DNA from: Rhodoferax sp.
Lineage (GTDB): Bacteria; Pseudomonadota; Gammaproteobacteria; Burkholderiales; Burkholderiaceae_C
Reading direction: 5' to 3'
DNA: 64,000 nucleotides
Assembly (NCBI GenBank): GCA_024236015.1
Contig: JACKLK010000001.1
Span: forward strand, 558,001-622,000
The notes below the pieces were generated by a model. That model was given only the letters and a program-made list of their open reading frames with translations. It ran no database searches and was not told where the DNA came from. The first letter of the stretch is position 1, and each line of letters opens with the position of its first letter. Both the position numbers and the translations under genes were made by a program. Below, in pieces: positions 24,465-32,950 of this stretch.

Positions 24465-25235
24465 TCAGTTCAGCGCGGAGGAGATATCGATGGATCCGGC
24501 GGTGCCGGCGAGCACGCGTCCCATGCGCGCCAGCATGTCGTCGCTCATCAACTGGCAAGGGCCGGAGATGCTGATCGCGGCCATGGCGCCCCGTCCCGAG
24601 GGTTCGGTGATCGCGGCCGCCACGCAGCGGGCACCGACCTCGTTCTCCTCGAGGTCGAGTGCGTATTTGCGTGCCGCGCTGCGCGCGATGTCGTCGAGGA
24701 AATGTTCGCGGTCGGTGATGGTGTACGGCGTGCGCGCCACCATGCGCCGGGGCACGGCGCGGTCGATCTCCGACATGCCCAGCGTCAGCAGGATGGCCTT
24801 GCCCAGCGCGGTCGAATGCAGCGGGTCGCGCTTGCCGATCTTGGCCTCCGCATGCAGCAGCCGGCTCGATCCGACCATGTCGATGTAGATGATGTCGGTG
24901 CCGTCGCGAATGCCCAGGTTCACCGTCTCGTTGAACTGGCGCTGCAGCCGCAACATCGCCGGCTGCGCGATCTCCTTGATGCGCTCGGCGTAGCTGGGCA
25001 GCGGCGAGGCGACCGCCACGCGCGGGCCGATCGCATAACGCTCGGTGCGCTCGTCGTAGGTGACGAATCCCGAGGCGCGCAGCGTGTAGAGATAACGGAA
25101 GGCGGTGGTCTTGGGAAGTGCGGTGCTGGCCGCGAGATCGGACAAGGCCATCGGCTCCTTGCCACTGACGAGTGCGTCGAGCAACTGCATGGACTTGTGA
25201 ACCGGCGCAACGATGTAACGACGATCCAGACTCAT
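24465..25235 (-). CDS. IclR family transcriptional regulator
   Basis: DNA-binding regulator of 256 residues. The winged helix-turn-helix spans about 12-72 (PVHKSMQLLDALVSG, MALSDLAASTALPKTTAFRYL, GFVTYDERTERYAIG). It is followed by an IclR effector-binding domain with the usual landmarks (NLGIRDGTDIIYIDMVGS, DPLHSTALGKAILLTL, GARCVAAAITEPSG, AAISISGPCQLMSDD). The ATG at 25235 is preceded by AGGGAGTCAGCACC. It is divergent from the RraA-family gene and followed by an MlrC-like gene. Being the only regulator inside the 15-37 kb cluster, it is the best candidate to bind the four TGTTTC-N7-GAAACA palindromes. The effector pocket is too divergent to name a ligand. Confidence 0.92.
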   Translation of the reverse strand: MSLDRRYIVAPVHKSMQLLDALVSGKEPMALSDLAASTALPKTTAFRYLYTLRASGFVTYDERTERYAIGPRVAVASPLPSYAERIKEIAQPAMLRLQRQFNETVNLGIRDGTDIIYIDMVGSSRLLHAEAKIGKRDPLHSTALGKAILLTLGMSEIDRAVPRRMVARTPYTITDREHFLDDIARSAARKYALDLEENEVGARCVAAAITEPSGRGAMAAISISGPCQLMSDDMLARMGRVLAGTAGSIDISSALN

Positions 25236-25353
25236 GGTGCTGACTCCCTTAACAAACGATGTTCGTACGGATCGACTCTGCCTGTGGCGGCAGGCGCCTG
25301 GCATGCAGATGTGACGGGGAAACAATGCGCATAGCCGAATCAATATACACGAT

Positions 25354-25370
25354 CTGGCGCGTTGCGCCAG
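25354..25370. promoter_or_regulatory. Perfect palindrome between iclR and the RraA-family gene
   Basis: CTGGCGC (25354-25360), GTT, GCGCCAG (25364-25370): a 7-bp perfect inverted repeat in the 229-bp divergent gap. A TATACA box (25344-25349) sits right beside it in a small AT-rich patch. It does not resemble the TGTTTC-N7-GAAACA family, so if it is an operator it may serve another protein. Confidence 0.45.
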
Positions 25371-25464
25371 TCCCCATCGCGCGGCGCCGCGATTGAAGTT
25401 CCGCCGGTGCGGCAGTAGCATCCGCCCAACTTTGTCGTCCGATCCACAACACCAGGGAGCACAC

Positions 25465-26124
25465 ATGAACAAGCTGGAACTGTCGCAACTGCATGCATTG
25501 AGTTCCTCCATCCTGTCCGATGTCATGGACAGCCTGGGGCTGGTTCGCCGTGCCATGAAGCCGTTCGTTCGCCCGATCGACGACGGCAAGGTGCTGATCG
25601 GGCGGGCCCGCACCGGCCTGTACATGCCGGCCTACGGCGTGCGCGAGGGCGAGAATCCGTACGAGGTCGAGATCGCGCTGGTGGACGACCTGAGGGCGGA
25701 CGAAGTGATCGTGCTGGCCTGCAACGGCCCGAGCGATCGCATCGCGCCGTGGGGCGAGCTGCTGTCCACGGCCGCCGAGGCGCGGGGCGCGGCCGGTTGC
25801 ATCACCGACGGCCTGGTGCGCGACGTGCGGCAGATCCGCGAGATGGGTTTCCCGGTGTTCCACGGCGGCATCGGGCCGCTGGACACGAAAGGGCGTGCGC
25901 GCATGGTCGAGCGCGACGTGCCGGTCGAATGTGCCGGCGTGGCCATCGATCCGGGCGACATCGTGTTCGGCGACATCGACGGCGTCGTCGTGGTGCCGCA
26001 GGCGCATGAAGCGGCCGTGATCGACAAGGCCAGGGCCAAGGTGCTGGGAGAGAACAACACGCGCGACGCCCTGCGCAAGGGCGAGTCGCTGGCCGTGGTG
26101 TTCCGGCGCTTCGGCATTCTCTGA
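25465..26124 (+). CDS. RraA family protein (HMG/CHA-aldolase-like)
   Basis: Protein of 219 residues of the RraA/4-hydroxy-4-methyl-2-oxoglutarate aldolase family. A GGGAG site precedes the ATG at 25465. The family core is readable: LSSSILSDVMDSLG, GRARTGLYMPAYG, GELLSTAAEARGAAGCITDGLVRDVRQIREMGFPVF. The last contains the Arg-Asp pair (LVRD) that binds substrate and metal in the aldolases. Aldolase members cleave hydroxy-oxo acids to pyruvate plus another oxo acid. RraA itself regulates RNase E, but the catabolic surroundings favour an enzyme here. It is followed 13 bp later by a class-III aminotransferase, so the product could be a transaminated keto acid. Confidence 0.87.
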   Translation: MNKLELSQLHALSSSILSDVMDSLGLVRRAMKPFVRPIDDGKVLIGRARTGLYMPAYGVREGENPYEVEIALVDDLRADEVIVLACNGPSDRIAPWGELLSTAAEARGAAGCITDGLVRDVRQIREMGFPVFHGGIGPLDTKGRARMVERDVPVECAGVAIDPGDIVFGDIDGVVVVPQAHEAAVIDKARAKVLGENNTRDALRKGESLAVVFRRFGIL

Positions 26125-26137
26125 GGGCCGGTCCGCG

Positions 26138-27472
26138 ATGAACCCGGCCGCCGCCGCAGACCCTTCCGCGCTGGCCCAGCTCGCGCGGGCCAGCCGCTAT
26201 CTGCCCGGCGGTGTCTGTGCCTCGGCCCGGCGCAACGATGCGATCGGCCACCCGTTCTTCGTCTCGCGCGGCGACGGTCCGTGGCTGTACGACCTGCAGG
26301 GGCGCGCGTTCGTCGACATGTCGACGTCCCACGGCGCGTCGCTGCTCGGCCACAACCATCCGCGCATCAAGGCGGCGGTGCAGCAGGCGCTGGACATGGG
26401 CATCGTGTGTTCGGCCGAAACGGTGCACCATGCCCGGCTCGCCGAACGGGTCACCGAACTGGTGCCCTGCGCCGACATGGTCCGATTCGGCGGCTCGGGT
26501 ACCGAGACCGTCATGCATGGCCTGCGCTTGGCACGCTGCGCCACCGGCCGCGAGAAGCTGGTCAAGTTCGAAGGCCACTTCCACGGCTACAGCGACGCGC
26601 TCAACTACAGCGTGATGCCGCCGCTGGCACAGGCCGGTCCGGCGCACACGCCGACGCCGTATGCCGAGTCATCCGGCGTACCGGCCAATACCCGCGACCA
26701 TGTCATCGTGCTGCCGTTCAACGACCCGCATGCGCTCGAGGCGGCGTTCGCCGCGCATGGCGGCGAAATCGCGGCCCTGTTGCTCGAGCCGATCAACTAC
26801 GACCAGGGCTGCGTGATGCCGCAACCGGGCTTCCTGGAGCTGTGCCGGCAGCTGTGCGACCGCCATGGCAGCGTGTTGTTCTTCGACGAGGTGCTGACCG
26901 CGTTCCGGGTGGGGCCGGGCAGCGCGCAGCAGGCGCTGGGCGTGACGCCGGACCTGTGCGTGCTCGGCAAGGCGTTCGGTGCCGGCATGCCCATCAGTGC
27001 GCTGGCCGGGCGGCGGGCGCTGATGGAGCACCTGCAGCCGCTGGGCAGTTGCCAGATGAGCGGCACCTTCCTGGCCCATCCCACCGCCGTGCTGGCGGCA
27101 TTGGCGGCGCTGGAGGAGTACAGCAGCCCGGGCTTCTACGAGCGGCTCGACGCCGCATGCGCCGATTTTTATGCCGGCTTCGCGTCGTTGATCGAACGCA
27201 GCGGCGTGACGCTGCGCCTGCAGCATGCCGGGCCGCGGTTCGGCCTGTATTTCGGCGTGGCCGGCCCGATCCAGGAGTACCGCAAGGCGGCGTCGAAGAA
27301 CCACGATGCCGAGCGTTGCTTCGTGCGCGGCTGCTACGAGCGCGGCGTGTATTTCCAGCCGGCGGCGCATCACGGATTCTCGGCCGTGCACGGCAAGCGC
27401 GAACTGGACCAGGCGCTGGACGCGATCGCCGGCGCCCTGGCCGATGTGCAGGCGGCGGGGCTCGCATCATGA
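26138..27472 (+). CDS. Class-III PLP aminotransferase/aminomutase (HemL-like)
   Basis: PLP enzyme of 444 residues in the class-III family, closest in layout to glutamate-1-semialdehyde aminomutases and related omega-aminotransferases. The PLP lysine is K278 in LCVLGKAFGAGMP, the cofactor aspartate is D250 in LFFDEVLTAFRVG, and the phosphate loop is FGGSGTETVMHGLRLAR. The N-terminus (RYLPGGVCASARRNDAIGHPFFVSRGDG) is of the HemL-like type that is common in catabolic clusters and is not a tetrapyrrole gene. It follows the RraA-family gene closely. A 202-bp gap with palindrome copy 3 separates it from the second M81 gene. It probably moves an amino group on an intermediate of the unknown pathway. 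Confidence 0.88.
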   Translation: MNPAAAADPSALAQLARASRYLPGGVCASARRNDAIGHPFFVSRGDGPWLYDLQGRAFVDMSTSHGASLLGHNHPRIKAAVQQALDMGIVCSAETVHHARLAERVTELVPCADMVRFGGSGTETVMHGLRLARCATGREKLVKFEGHFHGYSDALNYSVMPPLAQAGPAHTPTPYAESSGVPANTRDHVIVLPFNDPHALEAAFAAHGGEIAALLLEPINYDQGCVMPQPGFLELCRQLCDRHGSVLFFDEVLTAFRVGPGSAQQALGVTPDLCVLGKAFGAGMPISALAGRRALMEHLQPLGSCQMSGTFLAHPTAVLAALAALEEYSSPGFYERLDAACADFYAGFASLIERSGVTLRLQHAGPRFGLYFGVAGPIQEYRKAASKNHDAERCFVRGCYERGVYFQPAAHHGFSAVHGKRELDQALDAIAGALADVQAAGLAS

Positions 27473-27517
27473 GGGCCTTGCCTGCCGGTGGCGACAGGGC
27501 CCGCGCGTTGTCCGCCC

Positions 27518-27540
27518 CATGTTTCGTGCCACGAAACATG
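27518..27540. promoter_or_regulatory. TGTTTC-N7-GAAACA palindrome, copy 3 (second ABC operon), perfect 23 bp
   Basis: CATGTTTCGTG and CACGAAACATG flank a single central base at 27529, giving a perfect 11-bp inverted repeat, the strongest of the four copies. A TATGAT box at 27570-27575 is centred 43.5 bp downstream, with no good -35 element. The M81 gene start at 27675 follows. This indicates an internal promoter separating the mlrC-like 2 and transporter genes from the upstream aminotransferase. Confidence 0.78.
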
Positions 27541-27674
27541 CGTTGCGCGGATGCGCGCGACGCCGTGACTATGATGGAAAAACGGCCCCACGGGGACGAC
27601 TCGATACGGCTTGCCGTCACGGATGCGGCCCCCGGGGCCGGCCGTACCGGTGCCGCTGGAACAGGAGGGTTCGG

Positions 27675-29162
27675 ATGCGTATTGCGTTGATTCATGTCGG
27701 CCAGGAGACCAACGACTTCAACCCGTCGCCGACCACGTTGCGCGACTACCAGTCGTTCGGCATCATCGAAGGCCAGGACATGCTCGAGCGCTTTCGCGGG
27801 CTGGGCCAGATCGGTGGCTACATCGAGGCCGTCGAGCAATCCGGCCAGCCGGTCGAGACGGTTCCGATCGTGCGGGGCTGGGCCGTCGCAGGCGGGCGCA
27901 TCGACCGCGCGTCCTATGACTTCTTCGACGACAAGATCCGCTCCGGCCTTGCCGCGGCGGGCCCGCTCGACGGCGTGGCGCTGCAACTCCATGGCGCCTG
28001 TGCCAGCGAAGACATGGACGATGTCGAGGGCGCCCAGCTGCAGGCCTGCCGCGACGTGCTCGGCCCGGACATACCGATCGTGCTGGGCCTGGACCACCAT
28101 GCCAACATCACGCGCAAGATGGTGGCGCTGGCCACGGCCATCGTCGGCCATCGCACGCAACCGCACGATCCCTTCGACACCGGCCGCATCGGCGCCGAGG
28201 TGCTGCTCAAGATCCTGTTCCATGGCGTGCGGCCGACCACGGCCTGGCGCAAGCTGCCGCTGCTGTCGCACCAGGAGCAGTTCCTGACCTCGCGCGCACC
28301 GATGAAGACCTGGTTCGACCGTGCCCGCGCGATGGAAGCCGACCCCCGGGTGGTGCAGGCCTCCAACTACCCGATGCAGCCCTGGCTCGACGTGGCCGAG
28401 GGTGGCTGGTCGACCATCGTCGTGACCGACAACGACCCGGCGTTGGCCGAGCGGCTGGCGGACGAACTCGCCGACCTGGCCTGGTCGCTGCGTGCCGAGT
28501 TCCAGAAGAAGGACGCGGTGGCCATCGACGACGCCGTGCGCATGGCCGATGCCGCCGACCAGGGCCTGGTCGTGCTCAGCGATACCGGCGACACCGTGTT
28601 CGGCGGCGCGGCGGGCGACAGCAACCTGATCCTCGAATCGATGCTGCGCCTGGGCATCCGCGGCCGCGCCCTGGTGCCGCTGATCGCGCCCGAGACGGTC
28701 GCGCGGCTGGTGCAGGCCGGCGAGGGCGCCACGGTGACCTTGCCGGTCGGCGGCAACGTGGCCACGGCATTTTTCCAGCCGATCGAGGTCACCGGCACGG
28801 TGCGCCGCATCGCAGCGGGCAAGGTGAACCTCAAGCAGCACCACCAGGACGAGATCGACATGGGGCGCACCGTGGTGTTCGATGTCGGGCCGGTGACGCT
28901 GCTGGTCAGCGAACTGCGCGGGGTGGCCGGCAACCTGCCCGACGTCTACCGGGCGTTCGGCGTCGAGCCGCGGGACTACAAGATGGCGGTGCTCAAGACC
29001 GCATCCAACTTCCAGTATTTCGCGTCCATCAGCTCGCAGGTGATCCGTGTCGACACCCGCGGCCCGGGCCAGTCCGACGTATTCGGCCTGCCCTGGAAAC
29101 GAATCCCCCGGCCGGTCTATCCGCTCGATCCGATCGACGACTGGCGCCATGCCGTCGGCTGA
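27675..29162 (+). CDS. M81 family metallopeptidase (MlrC-like), copy 2
   Basis: Second M81 family enzyme, 495 residues, with an AGGAGGG site just before the ATG at 27675. The likely metal ligands mirror copy 1: E in VGQETNDFNPS, H in LQLHGACASED, and D, H in GLDHHANITRKM. The C-terminal domain includes LVVLSDTGDTVFGGAAGDSN and TVVFDVGPVTLLVSELRG. It is clearly diverged from the copy at 22833-24320, so the two are ancient paralogs and probably not redundant. It heads the second Dpp-type transporter operon, linking hydrolysis directly to import. Confidence 0.9.
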   Translation: MRIALIHVGQETNDFNPSPTTLRDYQSFGIIEGQDMLERFRGLGQIGGYIEAVEQSGQPVETVPIVRGWAVAGGRIDRASYDFFDDKIRSGLAAAGPLDGVALQLHGACASEDMDDVEGAQLQACRDVLGPDIPIVLGLDHHANITRKMVALATAIVGHRTQPHDPFDTGRIGAEVLLKILFHGVRPTTAWRKLPLLSHQEQFLTSRAPMKTWFDRARAMEADPRVVQASNYPMQPWLDVAEGGWSTIVVTDNDPALAERLADELADLAWSLRAEFQKKDAVAIDDAVRMADAADQGLVVLSDTGDTVFGGAAGDSNLILESMLRLGIRGRALVPLIAPETVARLVQAGEGATVTLPVGGNVATAFFQPIEVTGTVRRIAAGKVNLKQHHQDEIDMGRTVVFDVGPVTLLVSELRGVAGNLPDVYRAFGVEPRDYKMAVLKTASNFQYFASISSQVIRVDTRGPGQSDVFGLPWKRIPRPVYPLDPIDDWRHAVG

Positions 29163-29232
29163 GCGCAGGCAGACATCCACCGTGGACCCCGCATCGCGTG
29201 TTCTTTGACCCACCCTGAGAGGAAGCATCACC

Positions 29233-30768
29233 ATGAAAACCAATCTCGTACGCCGCTCCGTACTGATGGCCGGCTCGCTGCTGGCTGCCGGTGCGCTCGT
29301 CATGCCGACGCTGGCCCAGGCGCAGGCGCTCAAGCCGGGCAAGTTGCGCGTGGCCATCCTGGCCGACATCGCGAACTTCGACCCGGCGCAGTTTTCCTCG
29401 GTGAACTTTCCGCTGATCAAGAACCTGTATGACAGCCTGATCGAATACACGGCCGAAGGCCAGGCCATTCCGAGCCTGGCCAGCGCCTGGCAGATCGGCG
29501 CCGGCAACAACTCGGTGACGCTGACGCTGCGCAAGGACGTGAAGTTCCACAGCGGCGCGCCGTTCAACGCCGAGGCCGTGGCGGCGACGCTGAAGAAGTC
29601 CGCGGATCCCAAGACCGGCAAGAACGTGTACCCGACGATGTCCGTGGTCAAGGACTGGACCGTGGTCGACCCGTACACGATCCGGCTGAACTTCAACAAT
29701 CCGGTGCCCGACAAGCAGATCACCGACCTGCTGCAGTTCATCTCGCCGATCGAGCCGGCCGGCATCGAGACCGCCGAGACCAAGCCCGCCGGCACCGGCG
29801 CCTACATGCTGGCCGAGCGGGTGCTGGGCCAGCGCGTGCGCATGGTCGTCAACCCCAATTACTGGCGCGCCGAGAAGCCGCTGATCAGCGAGGTCACGCT
29901 GACGGTGTTCAGCGACAACGACGCCGCCAGCGCGGCGCTGGAGTCCGGTTCGGTCGACATCGTCTACGGCGGCAGTTCGCGTTCGGCACTGCGCCTGCGC
30001 AATGCCGGCAACCAGCTGATCCAGGGGCCGGGTCCGCTGGTGCAGGTGTTTCGCATCAACAGCACGCAGGGGCCGTTCAAGAACGACAAGTTCCGCCAGG
30101 CGTTCAACCACCTGATGGACCGCGCCGCCATCCTGCAGATCGGCTACGCCGGCCTGGGACAGGTCACCGCCTTGCCCTGGGCGCCGGCCAGCCCGGCGGT
30201 CGACAAGTCGTATGACACCAAGTACGCGTTCGACCTGGACAAGGCCAAGGCCTTGCTCAAGGAGTCCGGCCTGTCGGAGGCCGCGATGAACGACTGGAAG
30301 ATGCTGGTCAACGGCGGCGACCAGGCCTCGCTGGCGATCAGCCAGGTGGTGCAGAGCACGCTGGCCAAGGTCGGCATCAAGATCGAGCTCGACCTCAAGC
30401 AGGGCTCGGAATACATCGACGCCTTGCTGGGCGGCAAGTTCGCGGCCACCTTCGGCGGCATCGGCAACGTGCAGAAGTTCCCGACCCGCGTGGCGACCAA
30501 CAGCATCTACCGCACGGTCAAGAACCCGGTGCTCGGCGATCCGCATCCGCATCCGGCCTACGTGGCGGCGATCGAACGCGTGAACACGGCGTTCGGCACC
30601 GATGTCAAGCCCGCGTACGACAACCTGAACAAGGTGCTGGTCGAGTCGGCGTTCGCGATCCCGACCAATACCTACGACATCGGCCTGATCGTGGCCTCGC
30701 CCAAGGTGGGCGGCATCTCGCGCGAGATCGACAACATGCTGGTCGTTCGTACCATCGGGCTGCGTTGA
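29233..30768 (+). CDS. Peptide-type ABC transporter substrate-binding protein (SBP family 5), system 2
   Basis: Periplasmic family 5 binding protein of 511 residues. The signal peptide is about 1-31 (MKTNLVRRSVLMAGSLLAAG, then VMPTLAQAQA) and carries an RR pair, so Tat export is possible. Family landmarks: KLRVAILADIANFDPAQFSS, LRKDVKFHSGAPFNAEAVAATLKK, KPAGTGAYMLAERVLGQRVRMVVNPNYW. A GAGAGGAAG site precedes the ATG. It is followed 7 bp later by the fused ATPase gene. The sequence is only distantly related to the system 1 binding protein, so the two transporters probably take different ligands. Confidence 0.92.
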   Translation: MKTNLVRRSVLMAGSLLAAGALVMPTLAQAQALKPGKLRVAILADIANFDPAQFSSVNFPLIKNLYDSLIEYTAEGQAIPSLASAWQIGAGNNSVTLTLRKDVKFHSGAPFNAEAVAATLKKSADPKTGKNVYPTMSVVKDWTVVDPYTIRLNFNNPVPDKQITDLLQFISPIEPAGIETAETKPAGTGAYMLAERVLGQRVRMVVNPNYWRAEKPLISEVTLTVFSDNDAASAALESGSVDIVYGGSSRSALRLRNAGNQLIQGPGPLVQVFRINSTQGPFKNDKFRQAFNHLMDRAAILQIGYAGLGQVTALPWAPASPAVDKSYDTKYAFDLDKAKALLKESGLSEAAMNDWKMLVNGGDQASLAISQVVQSTLAKVGIKIELDLKQGSEYIDALLGGKFAATFGGIGNVQKFPTRVATNSIYRTVKNPVLGDPHPHPAYVAAIERVNTAFGTDVKPAYDNLNKVLVESAFAIPTNTYDIGLIVASPKVGGISREIDNMLVVRTIGLR

Positions 30769-30775
30769 CCTGCGC

Positions 30776-32950
30776 ATGACGACGACGCCGACGGCCGTGC
30801 CCCGCGAGGTCGACGTCGCGCCCACGAACGGCGGTGCGGTCCCCGCGCAGCGGGTGGGCGAACCGCTGCTGTCGGTGCGCGGCCTGACCGTGACCTTCGT
30901 CGGTTCCGGCCGTGCGGTGCCGGCGGTGCGCGGCATCGACTTCGACGTACACGCCGACGAGGTGCTGGGCATCGTCGGCGAGTCGGGTTCGGGCAAGAGC
31001 GTGACCTCGCTGGCCATCAGCGGCCTGCTGGACGACACGGCGCAGGTGCAGGGTTCGATCCGGCTCGGCGGCGTCGAGGTCACGACACTGGACGCGGAGC
31101 GGCTGCGCCAGATGCGCGGGCGCGACGTGGGCATGGTGTTCCAGGATCCGACGACGACGCTCAATCCGGTGTTGCCGATCGGCCGCCAGGTGATCGAAGG
31201 GCAGGTCGCGCACGGCCAGGTGGCGCGTGGCCAGGCCCATGCGCGGGCGGTGGAACTGCTGCGCGAGGTCGACATTCCCGATCCGCAGGGCCGGGTGGAC
31301 CAGTTCCCGCACCAGTTCTCCGGCGGCATGCGCCAGCGCGCGGTGATCGCGATGGCCATGGCCGGCAAACCCCGGCTCATCATCGCCGACGAGCCGACCA
31401 CGGCGCTGGACGTGACCGTGCAGGCCCAGGTGTTGTCGGTGCTGGCCCGGCGCCAGCGCGACACCGGCGCGGCGGTGATCCTGATCACGCACGACCTGGG
31501 CGTGGTGGCCGAGGTGGCCCACCGTGTCGCCGTGATGTATGGCGGGCGCATCGTGGAGTCCGGTTCGGTGCAGGCCATCTTCCGCGAGCCGCGCCATCCG
31601 TATACCGTGGGCCTGTTGCGCAGCGTGCCGCGCATCGACACCGTCGACGAGCGGCTGGTGCCCATTCCCGGCCAGCCGCCGAGTCCGGCCAGCTTGCCCA
31701 GCGGCTGCAGCTTCCATCCGCGTTGTGCGATCGGGCGCGATCGGCCGCTGTGCGCGCAGCAGACGCCGGCGCTGCGCGACGTGGGACCGGCCCATGCGAG
31801 CGCCTGCCACTATCCCGACGAAGTGGTCGAGTTGTTGCGCGACAGGCCGGCAGCGGTTGCCGTTCAGCCGACGGCCGCGAACACGCCCGTGCCGGCCGGC
31901 GCGGCCGCGGCGGCGCCGGGCAAGCCCTTGCTGGAAGTGGATCGCCTGCAGGTGTTCTTCCCGGTCAAGGCCGGGCTGCTGCGCCGGCGCGTGGGCTGGG
32001 TGCGCGCGGTGGACGGCGTCAGCCTGACGGTGCGCGCCGGCGAGACGGTCGGCCTGGTCGGCGAGTCCGGTTGCGGCAAGACGACGACCGGCCGCGCCAT
32101 CATGGGCCTGGTGCCGGCCTCGCACGGCACGGTGCGGTTCGACGGCCGCGACATCACGCACCTGGCGCCGTCCGAGATGCGCAAGGTGCGGCGCCACATG
32201 CAGTACATCTTCCAGGACCCGTACTCCTCGCTGAACCCGATCAAGACGGTGGGCGAGATCGTCGCCGAGCCGCTGCGCATCCACGGCCTGTACGACGAGG
32301 CCGGCGGCGCGCGCTGGGTTGCCGAACTGTTCGACCTCGTCGGCCTGCCGTCGAGCATGGTGAACCGGTTTCCGCAGGAGTTCTCGGGCGGGCAGCGCCA
32401 GCGCATCGGCATCGCGCGGGCGCTGGCACTCAAGCCGCGGCTGCTGATCCTGGACGAGCCGGTGGCCGCGCTCGACGTGTCGATCCAGGCCCAGGTGATC
32501 AATCTGCTGCAGGACCTGCAGCGCGACCTCGGCCTGGCCTACCTGTTCATCGCGCACGACCTGTCGGTGGTGCGGCATATCTCGAACCGGGTCGCGGTGA
32601 TGTACCTGGGCCGCATCGTCGAGGAGAGCGAACGCACCAGCCTGTACGAGCATCCCATGCATCCCTACACCCAGTCGCTGCTGTCGGCCGTGCCGGTGCC
32701 CGACCCGTCGACGCGCGACAGCCGCAAGCGCATCATCCTGGAGGGCGACATACCGAACCCGGCGGCGCCGCCGGCCGGCTGCCACTTCCATCCCCGCTGC
32801 TTCAAGGCCAGCGCGGTGTGCCGCAGCGAGGCGCCGGTATTCCAGGCGGTGCCCGGCTTGCCGACCCACGTGGCCTGTCACCATGCGGGCCCGATCGATG
32901 CGGTGGCCGGCACCGGGACGCAGCCGCCGGCAACGGAGGCCTCGGCATGA
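30776..32950 (+). CDS. Fused double ABC ATPase (DppD-DppF in one chain), system 2
   Basis: A 724-residue protein with two complete nucleotide-binding domains, so one gene supplies both ATPases of the importer. Domain 1 (about 20-340): Walker A VGESGSGKSV near residue 67, signature FSGGMRQRAVIAMA, DEPTTALDV, and the Cys-bearing oligopeptide tail (SGCSFHPRCAIGRDRPLC). Domain 2 (about 380-710): Walker A VGESGCGKTTTGRA near residue 430, FSGGQRQRIGIARA, DEPVAALDV, and a second tail (AGCHFHPRCFKASAVC). The linker (about 350-380) is Ala/Pro-rich. Such fusions are well known in this family. Both tails with Cys clusters are intact, unlike system 1 DppD. The stop overlaps the next ATG. Confidence 0.92.
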   Translation: MTTTPTAVPREVDVAPTNGGAVPAQRVGEPLLSVRGLTVTFVGSGRAVPAVRGIDFDVHADEVLGIVGESGSGKSVTSLAISGLLDDTAQVQGSIRLGGVEVTTLDAERLRQMRGRDVGMVFQDPTTTLNPVLPIGRQVIEGQVAHGQVARGQAHARAVELLREVDIPDPQGRVDQFPHQFSGGMRQRAVIAMAMAGKPRLIIADEPTTALDVTVQAQVLSVLARRQRDTGAAVILITHDLGVVAEVAHRVAVMYGGRIVESGSVQAIFREPRHPYTVGLLRSVPRIDTVDERLVPIPGQPPSPASLPSGCSFHPRCAIGRDRPLCAQQTPALRDVGPAHASACHYPDEVVELLRDRPAAVAVQPTAANTPVPAGAAAAAPGKPLLEVDRLQVFFPVKAGLLRRRVGWVRAVDGVSLTVRAGETVGLVGESGCGKTTTGRAIMGLVPASHGTVRFDGRDITHLAPSEMRKVRRHMQYIFQDPYSSLNPIKTVGEIVAEPLRIHGLYDEAGGARWVAELFDLVGLPSSMVNRFPQEFSGGQRQRIGIARALALKPRLLILDEPVAALDVSIQAQVINLLQDLQRDLGLAYLFIAHDLSVVRHISNRVAVMYLGRIVEESERTSLYEHPMHPYTQSLLSAVPVPDPSTRDSRKRIILEGDIPNPAAPPAGCHFHPRCFKASAVCRSEAPVFQAVPGLPTHVACHHAGPIDAVAGTGTQPPATEASA

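Noticed and set aside
25465..26124. RraA-family gene considered as the RNase E regulator rraA
   Set aside because: It is longer than E. coli RraA, sits between an IclR gene and an aminotransferase, and keeps the Arg-Asp aldolase motif, so an enzymatic role is more likely.
26138..27472. Class-III PLP gene considered as hemL of tetrapyrrole synthesis
   Set aside because: The N-terminal region and the catabolic neighbourhood do not match genuine hemL, and such HemL-like aminotransferases are frequent in catabolic clusters.
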